From: JANQJA01 sp047947185
Lineage (GTDB): Bacteria > Pseudomonadota > Gammaproteobacteria > Pseudomonadales > Azotimanducaceae
Direction: 5' to 3'
Length of the DNA stretch: 64,000 nt
NCBI GenBank assembly: GCA_047947185.1
Contig: CP170502.1
Location: 5,704,001-5,768,000 of the forward strand
Part shown: positions 17,062-25,210 of the stretch, piece after piece
How the letters are laid out: every line of letters begins with the position of its first letter
Numbering within the stretch: position 1 is the stretch's first letter
Translations under genes and position numbers: made by a program
Notes under the pieces: model-generated
What the model saw: the letters and a program-made list of their open reading frames with translations, nothing else
What the model was told of the DNA's origin: nothing
The model's database searches: none

Positions 17062-18147
17062 GTGCTGCTAGATCTTGTTGCGCGGCTGTCGCGTGATCGA
17101 AATCTCCAGTTCTGGTTCCTGCAGGTGCTCGGCTGGAGCGGCTGGCTGGTACTCTTTACGATTCGGGATGCCTACTGGGGGCTGCCGTTCGAGCGCACCG
17201 TGCTCCTGTTGGTCAACGCCCTGGCCGGGCTTCTGCTGACAACCTGTTTGCGCTATCTCTACCAGGCGATCTGGGACAGGCCTGTGATTGTACGGGTCAT
17301 TGTCGTGGTGGTTGCTTCCTACCTGATGGCGGCCATTTGGCAGCCGGTGAAGAACTATGCGCAGTTTGTCTATTACGATGAATTCAAGGACATTGCGGAA
17401 TACGGATACAGGGCCTATTTCAACGGCATCATTGGCTATTCCTACTTCCTGATGATGGGCTGGAGCGGTCTGTATTTTGGTATCAAGTACTACAACCTGC
17501 TGCAGGACGAACAGCAGCGGGCAGTGCGGGCGGAATCGCTGGCCCACGAGGCCCAGCTCAGGATGTTGCGTTACCAGCTTAATCCCCACTTCCTGTTCAA
17601 CACCCTGAATGCCATTTCCACGCTGATCCTGGACAAGCAGACGGAGGCGGCAAACCAGATGGTGGGGCGTCTCTCCAATTTCCTGCGCTACTCGCTGGAC
17701 AATGACCCCATGCAGAAGGTCGACCTGGAGCACGAGGTCAATACCATGAAGCTTTACCTCGAGATTGAGCAGGTCCGGTTTGAGGAGCGGCTGCAGGTCA
17801 GGTTCGAGATTGCGGACGACACCCGGTCTGCACTGGTCCCGAGCATGTTGCTGCAGCCTCTGGTTGAGAATGCCATCAAATATGCAGTTGCCGCCTCCGA
17901 GTCGGGTGGGGAGATCTGTATCTCGTCGGAACGCGTCGGGCGGGACCTGTTGCTACAGGTTGTGGATAACGGGCCAGGTGTTGAGTTTATCAACGGCCGC
18001 ATGCCAACCTTCACAGGGGTTGGCATTGTCAATACGCGGGAGCGCCTTGCCCAGCTCTATGGCAGTGGGCAGTCGATTCGGTTTGCACCGGCGCTACCGC
18101 ATGGTTTGCAGGTTGAAATCAGGATTCCATTCGAAACGGAGGCGTAA
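17062..18147 (+). CDS. LytS/AlgZ-type sensor histidine kinase
   Basis: An integral membrane histidine kinase of the PF06580 family that phosphorylates the regulator encoded next. The start is proposed at GTG 17062 (361 residues), since upstream in-frame sequence does not look coding. Four or more membrane segments fill residues 10-155, and a short coiled linker with LLQDEQQRAVRAESLAHEAQ precedes the kinase core. The phospho-acceptor is His176 in RYQLNPHFLFNTLNA. The ATPase domain has LQPLVENAIKYA (N box) and VVDNGPG. No extracellular sensor domain is seen, so the signal is probably sensed in the membrane. The stop overlaps the next start by one base (TAATG). Confidence 0.95.
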   Translation: MLLDLVARLSRDRNLQFWFLQVLGWSGWLVLFTIRDAYWGLPFERTVLLLVNALAGLLLTTCLRYLYQAIWDRPVIVRVIVVVVASYLMAAIWQPVKNYAQFVYYDEFKDIAEYGYRAYFNGIIGYSYFLMMGWSGLYFGIKYYNLLQDEQQRAVRAESLAHEAQLRMLRYQLNPHFLFNTLNAISTLILDKQTEAANQMVGRLSNFLRYSLDNDPMQKVDLEHEVNTMKLYLEIEQVRFEERLQVRFEIADDTRSALVPSMLLQPLVENAIKYAVAASESGGEICISSERVGRDLLLQVVDNGPGVEFINGRMPTFTGVGIVNTRERLAQLYGSGQSIRFAPALPHGLQVEIRIPFETEA

Positions 18148-18941
18148 TGAAAACGCTGATTGTTGACGACGAGCCGCTGGCGCGAAAGGGCCTGCGGCTT
18201 CGCCTTGAACAGATCAACGGTATCGAAATTCTGCGTGAATGCAGCAACGGGCGCGAGGCACTGGCTGCCATTGCGGAACTCCAGCCCGATCTCGTGTTTC
18301 TTGATATCCAGATGCCCGGCATGGATGGCTTTGAGGTGGTTCGACGGCTGCAGCAGGACAACATGCCACTGGTGGTTTTTGTCACTGCCTACGACCAGTT
18401 TGCCGTGCAGGCCTTTGAGGTGCATGCGGTTGACTACCTGCTGAAACCTGTGGACGATGACCGACTGCGGGATGCCATCACCCGTGCGTCTGCTCACTTT
18501 GAGCAGCGTGATGCTGTGTCGGACAAGCAGCGTCTGCTTGAACTGGTCATCAGTATCACCGGCAAGACCGAGTCCAGTGTCTCTGAATTGCTGGACGATT
18601 CCACGGGCCTGCGCAGCTACCCTGACCGGCTGGCGATCAAGGATGCAGGAGAAGTTCACCTGGTGCCAGTCAAGGACATTGACTGGATTGACGCCGCGGG
18701 TGACTACATGTGTGTGCATGCCAACGACGAGACGCACATCATGCGAATCACCATGAAGGAACTGGAGCAGCAGTTGGATCCCGGGATTTTCCAGCGGGTG
18801 CACCGCAGCACCATCGTTAACCTGGAAAGGGTCGTGAAGGTGTGTTCCCACATGAACGGGGAGTTTTTCCTGGTGCTGGCAAACGGCAGTTCAATAAAAA
18901 TGAGCCGATCCTACAAGGACAAGGTCAGGCATTTTTTCTAA
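18147..18941 (+). CDS. LytTR-family response regulator
   Basis: A 264-residue two-domain regulator. The receiver domain (residues 1-120) has the acidic pair in IVDDEP, phospho-acceptor Asp53 in FLDIQMPGMDG and Lys in YLLKPVDDDR. The C-terminal LytTR DNA-binding domain spans about residues 160-262 (LAIKDAGEVHLVPVKDIDWIDAAGDY, then FQRVHRSTIVNLERV). It is the partner of the LytS-type kinase just upstream, with which it is translationally coupled. Targets are not evident from the window. AlgR-like regulators of this class often control surface or exopolysaccharide functions, which is only a family precedent. Confidence 0.96.
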   Translation: MKTLIVDDEPLARKGLRLRLEQINGIEILRECSNGREALAAIAELQPDLVFLDIQMPGMDGFEVVRRLQQDNMPLVVFVTAYDQFAVQAFEVHAVDYLLKPVDDDRLRDAITRASAHFEQRDAVSDKQRLLELVISITGKTESSVSELLDDSTGLRSYPDRLAIKDAGEVHLVPVKDIDWIDAAGDYMCVHANDETHIMRITMKELEQQLDPGIFQRVHRSTIVNLERVVKVCSHMNGEFFLVLANGSSIKMSRSYKDKVRHFF

Positions 18942-19056
18942 GGCAATTTTCCCTGGTTGTGCAGCTGTCGATGCCTTTTGGACTGAACTGTGGTTTAGTA
19001 GGGGGCAGACAGTGTCAATGCCGATGCTGTGTGCGTTTGAGAAGGAACCCTGCTGT

Positions 19057-20097
19057 ATGCTGAAATGCCCTGCGCTGTTCACCCTGATAGGTATCTGCCT
19101 GATGAGTACCTCAACTGCCACTGCCGCTGGTGGCGAATCAATTTCCGGTCCCGTTGCCATAGTGATACACGGGGGTGCAGGCACAATCACGCGGGACCGC
19201 ATGACCCCCGAGCTTGAGGCCGCTTATACGGAAATGCTGACACTTGCCGTGACGCGTGGCCATGAACGCCTCAAAGCCGGTGGTTCAGCGCGAGAGGCGG
19301 TGATTGCTGCAATTACGGTCATGGAAGATTCTGACCTGTTCAACGCCGGCCGGGGCGCGGTCTTTACCCACGAGGGTCGGGTCGAACTGGATGCTTCAAT
19401 CATGGATGGGCGTGACCTCAATGCTGGCGCAATCGCCGGGGTCACCCGGATCAAGAATCCGATAACCCTGGCAAATGCGGTCTTGGAAGGTTCGCCCCAT
19501 GTGATGCTCGTTGGGGAAGGGGCTGAGGCATTTGCGGCTGAAGCCGGTTTTGAGTTTGTCCCCAACACATATTTTCAGACGGAGCGGCGGCGACTTCAGC
19601 TGGAGCGGGTCAAGGCGGAGAACCAGCCCCGGGCTGAACTGTCGGAAGACGGTGACATGCGAAGCGCCCTCCTGGACAAGAAACTGGGAACCGTGGGGGC
19701 AGTGGCGATGGATGCGCAGGGGACCATTGCGGCCGGTACTTCAACCGGTGGCATGACCAACAAAAGGTTCGGCCGGGTTGGTGATTCACCCATTATCGGT
19801 GCAGGGACCTATGCCGAGAATGGGGTTTGCGGCATATCGGCGACCGGGCACGGTGAATATTTCATTCGCGCCGCGGTTGCCCATGACATTTGTGCCCGTG
19901 TTGCCTATCAGAAGGTTTCACTACAGCAGGCGGCGGACGCCGTGGTCCAGGGAAAACTTGTCGAGATGGGTGCCGATGGCGGCATTATCGGGCTTGATGG
20001 CAAGGGTGAGGTGGTGTATTCCTTCAATTCAGCGGGTATGTATCGCGCGTCGGTTGATGTCAAAGGTGTACTCAGGGTGGGGATCTATAAAGATTGA
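19057..20097 (+). CDS. Isoaspartyl peptidase/L-asparaginase, type 2 (Ntn hydrolase)
   Basis: Hydrolyses L-asparagine and beta-aspartyl dipeptides after self-cleavage into two subunits. The start is taken as ATG 19057, preceded by AAGGAA; the first residues form a signal peptide (LFTLIGICLMSTSTATAA), so the enzyme is probably periplasmic, like several marine relatives. The mature N-terminus begins IVIHGGAGTI. The autocatalytic nucleophile is Thr212 in KLGTVGAVAMD, with the substrate-loop GTSTGGMTNKRFGRVGDSPIIGAGTYA following. Total length is 346 residues, normal for the family. It is probably a single-gene unit. Confidence 0.94.
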   Translation: MLKCPALFTLIGICLMSTSTATAAGGESISGPVAIVIHGGAGTITRDRMTPELEAAYTEMLTLAVTRGHERLKAGGSAREAVIAAITVMEDSDLFNAGRGAVFTHEGRVELDASIMDGRDLNAGAIAGVTRIKNPITLANAVLEGSPHVMLVGEGAEAFAAEAGFEFVPNTYFQTERRRLQLERVKAENQPRAELSEDGDMRSALLDKKLGTVGAVAMDAQGTIAAGTSTGGMTNKRFGRVGDSPIIGAGTYAENGVCGISATGHGEYFIRAAVAHDICARVAYQKVSLQQAADAVVQGKLVEMGADGGIIGLDGKGEVVYSFNSAGMYRASVDVKGVLRVGIYKD

Positions 20098-20186
20098 AGG
20101 CATGTCAGTCACAACAGGCAATTCGCCGTCAACGGGCAGCGAACGCCAGGTGTGCGGACTAAAAGCAACAAGAAAAGGAACTCGAC

Positions 20187-21263
20187 ATGGTTGAGGTGGT
20201 TGAACATACGGGACAGATTTCGGCGCCATGGCTTGAGGCCGCCTTGAAACAGCAGGGGCTGTTAAAGTCGGGCGTGGCCGCTGTCCGGCACGAACCCGTG
20301 GGCGCTGGGGTTGGGCTCATGGCGGAACTGGCACGCCTTACAGTCGATTATGAGTCGCCAGAACTGTTGCCGAATACCTTCATTGCCAAGTGCGCAGCAA
20401 GAAACGAAAATCGTGGTGTTGCGCAGGTGCTGGATTTTTACAATCGTGAAACCAATTTTTACAACAGGATTGGCGCAACCTGCCCGTTCCGTGTACCAAA
20501 AACCTACTATGGTGATGTCAATCAGGAAACCTATGATTTTGTGCTGCTAATGGAAGACCTGGGTGACGTTGCCCCCAATGACCAGATTGTTGGGTCTTCG
20601 GAAGCAGAAGCCTTCGACAAGGTGAAAAAAATTGCGGCACTCCATGCCCGTTTCTGGAACCGTGTCCACGAGCCTGAAAACGCCTGGATGTACGACATGA
20701 TGTCTGCAGCCGAAACAGCAAAACTGCGCGACATGATTTATGTACCAGCGGTTGAACCCACCCTTGTCAAGTTTGCTGACCACTTCTCACCTGCCGCGCG
20801 TGCGCTGGTACAAAAGGTGGGCGAACGCTATGTCGAGACGTCGCGGCAGGTGTCGCCCGCCTATTCATTTATTCACGGTGACTTTCGCCAGGACAATTTC
20901 ATCTACCAGGGCAATGATGATGAGGTTGTTGTTATGGACTGGCAGATTTCGGGCAAGGGATTTCCGATCTTCGATCTGACCTACTTTGTTTGTCAGAGCC
21001 TGCAGATTCCGTTGCGTCGCCGCATCGAACGGGACCTGCTCAGGACTTATGTAGATACCCTGGCCGAATACGGGATTGACTACGGGTTGGAAACGGCCTG
21101 GCATGACTACAGGGTGCTGACGCTTTTTTGCCTGATCTATCCTGTTACGGTTTGTGGCACCCTCGACACAGCCAATGAGAGAGGTCGGCAACTGGCGGAA
21201 TGTATGCTCGATCGTAACCTTGCTGTGATTGAAGACCTGAACTGCGCTGAACTGGTGTTGTGA
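20187..21263 (+). CDS. Kinase-like phosphotransferase (EcKL/APH superfamily)
   Basis: A 358-residue protein of the aminoglycoside phosphotransferase/choline-kinase superfamily, closest by pattern to the ecdysteroid-kinase-like (DUF1679/EcKinase) group. The catalytic loop is HGDFRQDNF and the metal-binding motif is VVMDWQISGKG. The nucleotide-binding lysine is probably the one in NTFIAKCAA, and FVLLMEDLGDV forms the hinge. In bacteria such genes often sit near lipid and CoA-ester metabolism, and the substrate is usually unknown. The stop is 22 bases from the convergent exchanger gene. This one shows no disruption. Confidence 0.85.
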   Translation: MVEVVEHTGQISAPWLEAALKQQGLLKSGVAAVRHEPVGAGVGLMAELARLTVDYESPELLPNTFIAKCAARNENRGVAQVLDFYNRETNFYNRIGATCPFRVPKTYYGDVNQETYDFVLLMEDLGDVAPNDQIVGSSEAEAFDKVKKIAALHARFWNRVHEPENAWMYDMMSAAETAKLRDMIYVPAVEPTLVKFADHFSPAARALVQKVGERYVETSRQVSPAYSFIHGDFRQDNFIYQGNDDEVVVMDWQISGKGFPIFDLTYFVCQSLQIPLRRRIERDLLRTYVDTLAEYGIDYGLETAWHDYRVLTLFCLIYPVTVCGTLDTANERGRQLAECMLDRNLAVIEDLNCAELVL

Positions 21264-21285
21264 TGGCAGCGCTGGCAAGCTGCGA

Positions 21286-22275
21286 TCAGGCAGTTGCAGA
21301 CGTGGTGATAGCGGTGATGAGCAGGACAATGTTGTAACCCACGTAGCCGATCAACAGCAGCGCACCTTCAAAACGATTGATCCGCCCGGTATTGGGTCCG
21401 CGGAACCAGAAGCCCATTACAAACAGGAGCAGTGTCAGCACAATCATGACCGGGAAGTCGCGAACGACAACCCCAGGTTCAAGTACCGTGGGTGCAATCA
21501 GACCGGTGATGCCAATCACGATGGACGTGTTGAACATGTTCGAGCCAATGATGTTGCCCAGTGCCAGTTCGTGTTCATTCTTTCTGACTGCAGCAATTGA
21601 AGACGCGAGTTCAGGCAATGAGGTCCCGACCGCCACCACGGTCAGACCAATCAGGAGGTCGCTGATGCCCAGTGTGTGGGCGATCTCAACACCACCCCAG
21701 ACCATTATTCGTGAACTCAGCACCAGCAGGACAAGGCCACCAACAAGGTAGATCAGTGCCCGTGACAAACTGAGGGGTTCACTTAGCTGCTCATCGAGGG
21801 CGACGGCCAGTTCGTCGCCCGGCGTGTTCATGCCGGCGTAGATTGACCAGCCCATGACGGCCGCAAACACGCCAATCAGGATCCAACCGTCCATCAGGTC
21901 CAGGCGCCGGTCCCAGATCAGAAGGAACGCAGCGATCAGGGTAATGGCTGCCAGCATGGGCAGTTCACGCTTCAGCACGTTTGAATTGACGGCAATCGGG
22001 CTGATGACAGCGGTCAAACCCAGAATCAGTGCAATATTGCTTATATTGGAGCCAAGTGCGTTACCGATGGCAAGGCCGGGGTTGCCGTCCCAGGCGGAAA
22101 GCCCGGAGATCACCATCTCGGGCATTGAACTGCCAAAGCCGATAACAACCATACCAATAAGCAATGGCGGGAGGCCGGCGCGTCTTGCCGTTGCCGCTGC
22201 ACCCTCAACAAACTTGTCTGCGCTGAGGATCAGCAGCAGTATGCCGCCCACCAGGGCGGCTACCGGTAATAGCAT
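21286..22275 (-). CDS. Calcium/sodium antiporter (YrbG-type, CaCA family)
   Basis: A 329-residue membrane exchanger. The start is ATG 22275, preceded by a strong GGAGG site; an upstream in-frame extension is rejected for that reason. Two homologous halves each carry the alpha-repeat signature: GFGSSMPEMVISG with ALGSNISNI in the first half, and VAVGTSLPELASSIAA with IIGSNMFN in the second. These supply the ion-binding glutamates. Ten or so membrane helices are expected. The gene is 22 bases downstream of the acyltransferase gene and probably shares its transcript. Confidence 0.94.
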   Translation of the reverse strand: MLLPVAALVGGILLLILSADKFVEGAAATARRAGLPPLLIGMVVIGFGSSMPEMVISGLSAWDGNPGLAIGNALGSNISNIALILGLTAVISPIAVNSNVLKRELPMLAAITLIAAFLLIWDRRLDLMDGWILIGVFAAVMGWSIYAGMNTPGDELAVALDEQLSEPLSLSRALIYLVGGLVLLVLSSRIMVWGGVEIAHTLGISDLLIGLTVVAVGTSLPELASSIAAVRKNEHELALGNIIGSNMFNTSIVIGITGLIAPTVLEPGVVVRDFPVMIVLTLLLFVMGFWFRGPNTGRINRFEGALLLIGYVGYNIVLLITAITTSATA

Positions 22276-22297
22276 GGTTTCCCTCCAGTGCGGGCGA

Positions 22298-23152
22298 TTA
22301 TACCAAAGGGACGGGCGCGTGATGATTCCTGATCCGCTTTTCCTTTTCCAGCCATCTCTGCCGGAGCCAATCGTTGACATCCCCCACGTCCTGGGCTCTG
22401 AAAGTGGCGAGGTCTACTTCAATCGTCCGAATGTCGCCGCTCAGGCACCGCCAGAAACTGATGTCCTCATCCGGGTAGACGAGGGTAGCATCAAGTATGT
22501 CAGCTTCCGGAAGCGTCTCGAGCATGATCCTGAGTCCACCCGACCTGGGGTTCAGAGTATATTGGTAGTCAGCCCCACTCCTGTCCCGCTTCTCCGGAGA
22601 AAAGCGGGTTCCCTCGGCAAAGTTCATCAGCGCGGCGGGTGCCCGTTTCAGGTCTGCGCTTGCGGTAGCCACGGCTTCATAGTCTGCCAGGCGTCCGTCA
22701 ACCGACTTGCCCCGGACGAGGCGTGGGAACGACAGGGCGAGGCAAATCCAGCCAACGATCGGTACCCACACAAGTTCCCGCTTGATCAGGAACTTGAGCA
22801 TGGGGCCTCTCGACACAATCACACCCTGCAGGACCAGGATGTCAAACCACGAGCGATGATTGCTGACCACAATGAGACTGCGGTCCCGGCGGTCGGGAGC
22901 ATCACCGTACACTCGAACGTCAATACCAAGCACACGCCCCAGCCAGAAATTGTCAAAACCGGCAGCGGACCGGTAGATCCACTCGGCCATCTGGTGGCAA
23001 AAGCGGTGCACCCTGTCTGTTCTTGCCAGGAACTGCACCACCGCAGTGGCCAGCAGCGGTACAAACCAGAACAGCAGGTTGAGCGAAATTGCGGTAATGG
23101 ACACCGTACTGACGGCGTGACGCATGAGCATTTTGACGGTTTCCATTGCCAC
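22298..23152 (-). CDS. Acyltransferase, PlsC/YihG-like
   Basis: A 284-residue membrane-associated glycerolipid acyltransferase. The two hallmark motifs are present: NHRSWFD (NHx4D catalytic dyad) and NFAEGTRFS (EGTR, phosphate binding). An N-terminal hydrophobic stretch (VSTVSITAISLNLLFWFVPLLATAVV) anchors it in the inner membrane. The overall pattern fits the YihG/LCLAT subgroup, which acylates lysophospholipids. It is the first gene of a likely two-gene operon with the exchanger. A TTGACT box (complement of 23214-23219) could be part of its promoter. Confidence 0.92.
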   Translation of the reverse strand: MAMETVKMLMRHAVSTVSITAISLNLLFWFVPLLATAVVQFLARTDRVHRFCHQMAEWIYRSAAGFDNFWLGRVLGIDVRVYGDAPDRRDRSLIVVSNHRSWFDILVLQGVIVSRGPMLKFLIKRELVWVPIVGWICLALSFPRLVRGKSVDGRLADYEAVATASADLKRAPAALMNFAEGTRFSPEKRDRSGADYQYTLNPRSGGLRIMLETLPEADILDATLVYPDEDISFWRCLSGDIRTIEVDLATFRAQDVGDVNDWLRQRWLEKEKRIRNHHAPVPLV

Positions 23153-23250
23153 TATGGATGTCTTTACGAACTCTAAAGGAGATCAGGGCAATAGAACCTG
23201 TGAATTTATTAACAGTCAATTACGGAAATGCCGGTGACCGCATCTGCTTT

Positions 23251-23280
23251 TTGGCAACCGTGCTGTTTTGCCAGTACAAT
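23251..23280 (+). promoter_or_regulatory. Near-consensus sigma70 promoter
   Basis: TTGGCA (23251-23256) and TACAAT (23275-23280), each five of six matches to consensus, are separated by 18 bases. Expected transcription start is near 23287, about 20 bases before the ATG of the small membrane ORF. Confidence 0.7.
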
Positions 23281-23306
23281 AGCGCCCCCGACAGGTATCA
23301 GGCGTT

Positions 23307-23516
23307 ATGGCGGTCAGCTTTATCACAAGGTTTCGGCGACACATTGCGGTCATTCCGTTTGTGATCGTGCTGCTTGTGCCGGTTGCCCTGGTTGTCCTGT
23401 TGATGTTGCATCGGGACCATTCATCAGGAGGTGTCGATCCCAGCGCCCGGTTGATGTGCACCCCCGAGATTGCCATCGAGACCGCGCCTGAGTGTTCGAT
23501 TACCCCTGAAGACTAG
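23307..23516 (+). CDS. Small single-pass membrane protein of unknown function
   Basis: A 69-residue protein with one membrane helix (IPFVIVLLVPVALVVLLML, residues 16-34), a basic N-terminus and a polar, acidic C-terminal tail containing two cysteines (MCTPEIAIETAPECSITPED). The near-consensus promoter 20-30 bases upstream makes it likely to be expressed. Its TAG stop lies inside the CTAG target site of the miniature element that follows. A single CTAG before insertion would have given the same stop, so the protein is probably not altered. No family recognised. Confidence 0.55.
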   Translation: MAVSFITRFRRHIAVIPFVIVLLVPVALVVLLMLHRDHSSGGVDPSARLMCTPEIAIETAPECSITPED

Positions 23517-23782
23517 GGAGACTCTGAACAAATAGGCTCAACGCTGGCTTACAGAGAAGTTCAGGATCGCGAAGGCATTCCGCAGGCGTGTCGAGAACAC
23601 GTCAAGGGATGCCGACAAAGAGCCTGGGCTTCTCTGTAAGCCCCTACGGGCGCGGCCTGAGGCGCACCGTTGCGGCGTTGCGCCCCTTGCCAAGGGCTAC
23701 GGCCATTAGCGGCGGAGCGCGCCTTGCCCCGGCACGCCTCAGGCCACGCAGCGTTGCGCCTATTTGTTCAGAGTCTCCCTAG
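23513..23782. mobile_element. 270-bp IS5-type miniature inverted-repeat element with CTAG duplication
   Basis: A perfect 25-base inverted repeat bounds the region (23513-23537 and 23758-23782). The outermost four bases on each side are CTAG, which fits the four-base YTAR target duplication of IS5-group transposons. The inner 21 bases (GGAGACTCTGAACAAATAGG and one more) would then be the terminal repeats of a 262-bp body. Two further perfect inverted pairs lie side by side inside: 23546-23559 with 23629-23642, and 23654-23664 with 23735-23745. No transposase is encoded, so the element would have moved in trans. Assignment to the IS5 group rests on the duplication and end pattern only. Confidence 0.85.
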
Positions 23783-23854
23783 GCCAGGCTGGATTCCAGG
23801 CCGGCTATGCTGGCAGCACCCACCTTGCCGGGCACAGGGCAGGCTTCACAAGCC

Positions 23855-25135
23855 TCATTCCCCCGCTTCACTCCGCACCGTCTTCATCTCGACGCCTTTA
23901 CTGACAAAAACCTGGCAAACACCGGGCAGGCCCTTGCGTTCGGTGACCCGGCCGATGCCTGTACTGCAGGTCTCATCGAAGGTAAAGACGGTTTCACCGC
24001 TACAGGGAAATGAACTCCAGCGCGTCGTCAGCGCCGGGGCCTCAAAACTGCCGACTCCATTCACATTGGTGACAAGTCCCATGGCACCACAGACACCGTA
24101 CCTCATCGTATAGGATCCATCGGAGGTACGGGTGAGAGTCATCTGGTCCGGACAGCCGTCAGTTTCGCTGGTTGTGATGGTCCATGTACCTGCCAGGCTA
24201 CTGCAGCCCCTGGGTGTTCTGAGACGTTCCGCCCGACGTGTGGCAAGCCCGGCAAAGGTGCCATCGGGGAAGCGGGCCAGGTAGTCGTCAAAAGCGGCGG
24301 GATCATCACTGTTCTCGATGCTCGCCCAGAGCATGGCTTCGCGATCGGCAGCCGGCTCAGCGGCCGTTTGCAGGGGCGTACCCGGATCAGCGCCTACCGA
24401 CTGATTAAACACGAAGTCGCCGGTGAGCGAAGAAGACTCCCAGGGAATCTGTTGATTGTTGGAGGCCCTGGCTACCCGGGTACGAACGCGCTTGAACACT
24501 TCCTCGGCCTTGAGCCCTGGGACATCCAGGGCTTCAAGCAACGCGCTGGTATAGAGACCGTTGGTGCCATCACCGTCGGAAGCGACCTGGCCTGGGGCCG
24601 TGGCATACGCAATCAGTGTGCCGGCAGCTGCATCAACCACCGCCAGGCCACGGCTGCCGCCGCGAAATTTGCGTTCGAACGGATTGTTGCGGCAGGCATC
24701 GAGTACCACCATATTAATGCGGGCCTGGGTACGTCCCAGTTCTTCCAGAATGTCAGTGAGTTCCATGGCGTCAAAACGCAGGGCAGTTTCCGAATCCAGG
24801 GAGGCGTCCACGGGCATCAGGTAATTACGGCCATTGGCCTGCACGCCGTGACCGGCATAGAACACCAGCGCAGTGGCGCCGGGTTCAACCCTCGAGACAA
24901 ACTCAACCAGACCCTGCTGCATGTCTTTCAGATTGCCGTCGATCACCTGAACCACGGTGAAGCCCAGTGAGTCGAGTTTGGCAGAAACGGCAACAGCATC
25001 CCTGACCGGATTGTCGAGCGGACTCTCGGCGTAGGTTGCGTTACCAATGACCAACGCAATGCGCTGGTTACTGGCCGTGGCGGGACAATGCGCGGCCAGG
25101 GTGAGAAGTACAAACAGCAAACGGAAGAACTGCAT
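23855..25135 (-). CDS. Exported caspase-fold (C14/metacaspase-like) protein
   Basis: A 426-residue protein starting at ATG 25135 with a signal peptide (FRLLFVLLTLAAHCPATA). Residues 25-250 form a caspase p20-like domain (RIALVIGNATYAESPLDNPVRDA). The catalytic dyad is intact: His96 in FYAGHGVQ and Cys148 in LDACRNNPF. The remaining 170 residues include a cysteine-containing beta-rich C-terminal domain (CSSLAGTWTITTSETDGC...) that I do not recognise. Bacterial exported caspase-like proteins are common and mostly uncharacterised; they cleave after basic residues in the cases studied. It lies 75 bases downstream of recD on the same strand and could be read from that operon. Confidence 0.9.
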   Translation of the reverse strand: MQFFRLLFVLLTLAAHCPATASNQRIALVIGNATYAESPLDNPVRDAVAVSAKLDSLGFTVVQVIDGNLKDMQQGLVEFVSRVEPGATALVFYAGHGVQANGRNYLMPVDASLDSETALRFDAMELTDILEELGRTQARINMVVLDACRNNPFERKFRGGSRGLAVVDAAAGTLIAYATAPGQVASDGDGTNGLYTSALLEALDVPGLKAEEVFKRVRTRVARASNNQQIPWESSSLTGDFVFNQSVGADPGTPLQTAAEPAADREAMLWASIENSDDPAAFDDYLARFPDGTFAGLATRRAERLRTPRGCSSLAGTWTITTSETDGCPDQMTLTRTSDGSYTMRYGVCGAMGLVTNVNGVGSFEAPALTTRWSSFPCSGETVFTFDETCSTGIGRVTERKGLPGVCQVFVSKGVEMKTVRSEAGE

Positions 25136-25210
25136 AACATACCTGGGACAGGTTGCTCCGGGGTGGGAAGCATACCGAGCCGGGCAGGTGACTGGCAATC
25201 CTGATGGACT

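Noticed and set aside
24368..24970. A 200-codon plus-strand frame opposite the caspase-fold gene
   Set aside because: It is antisense to a gene with intact catalytic motifs and shows no recognisable domain or good start signal.
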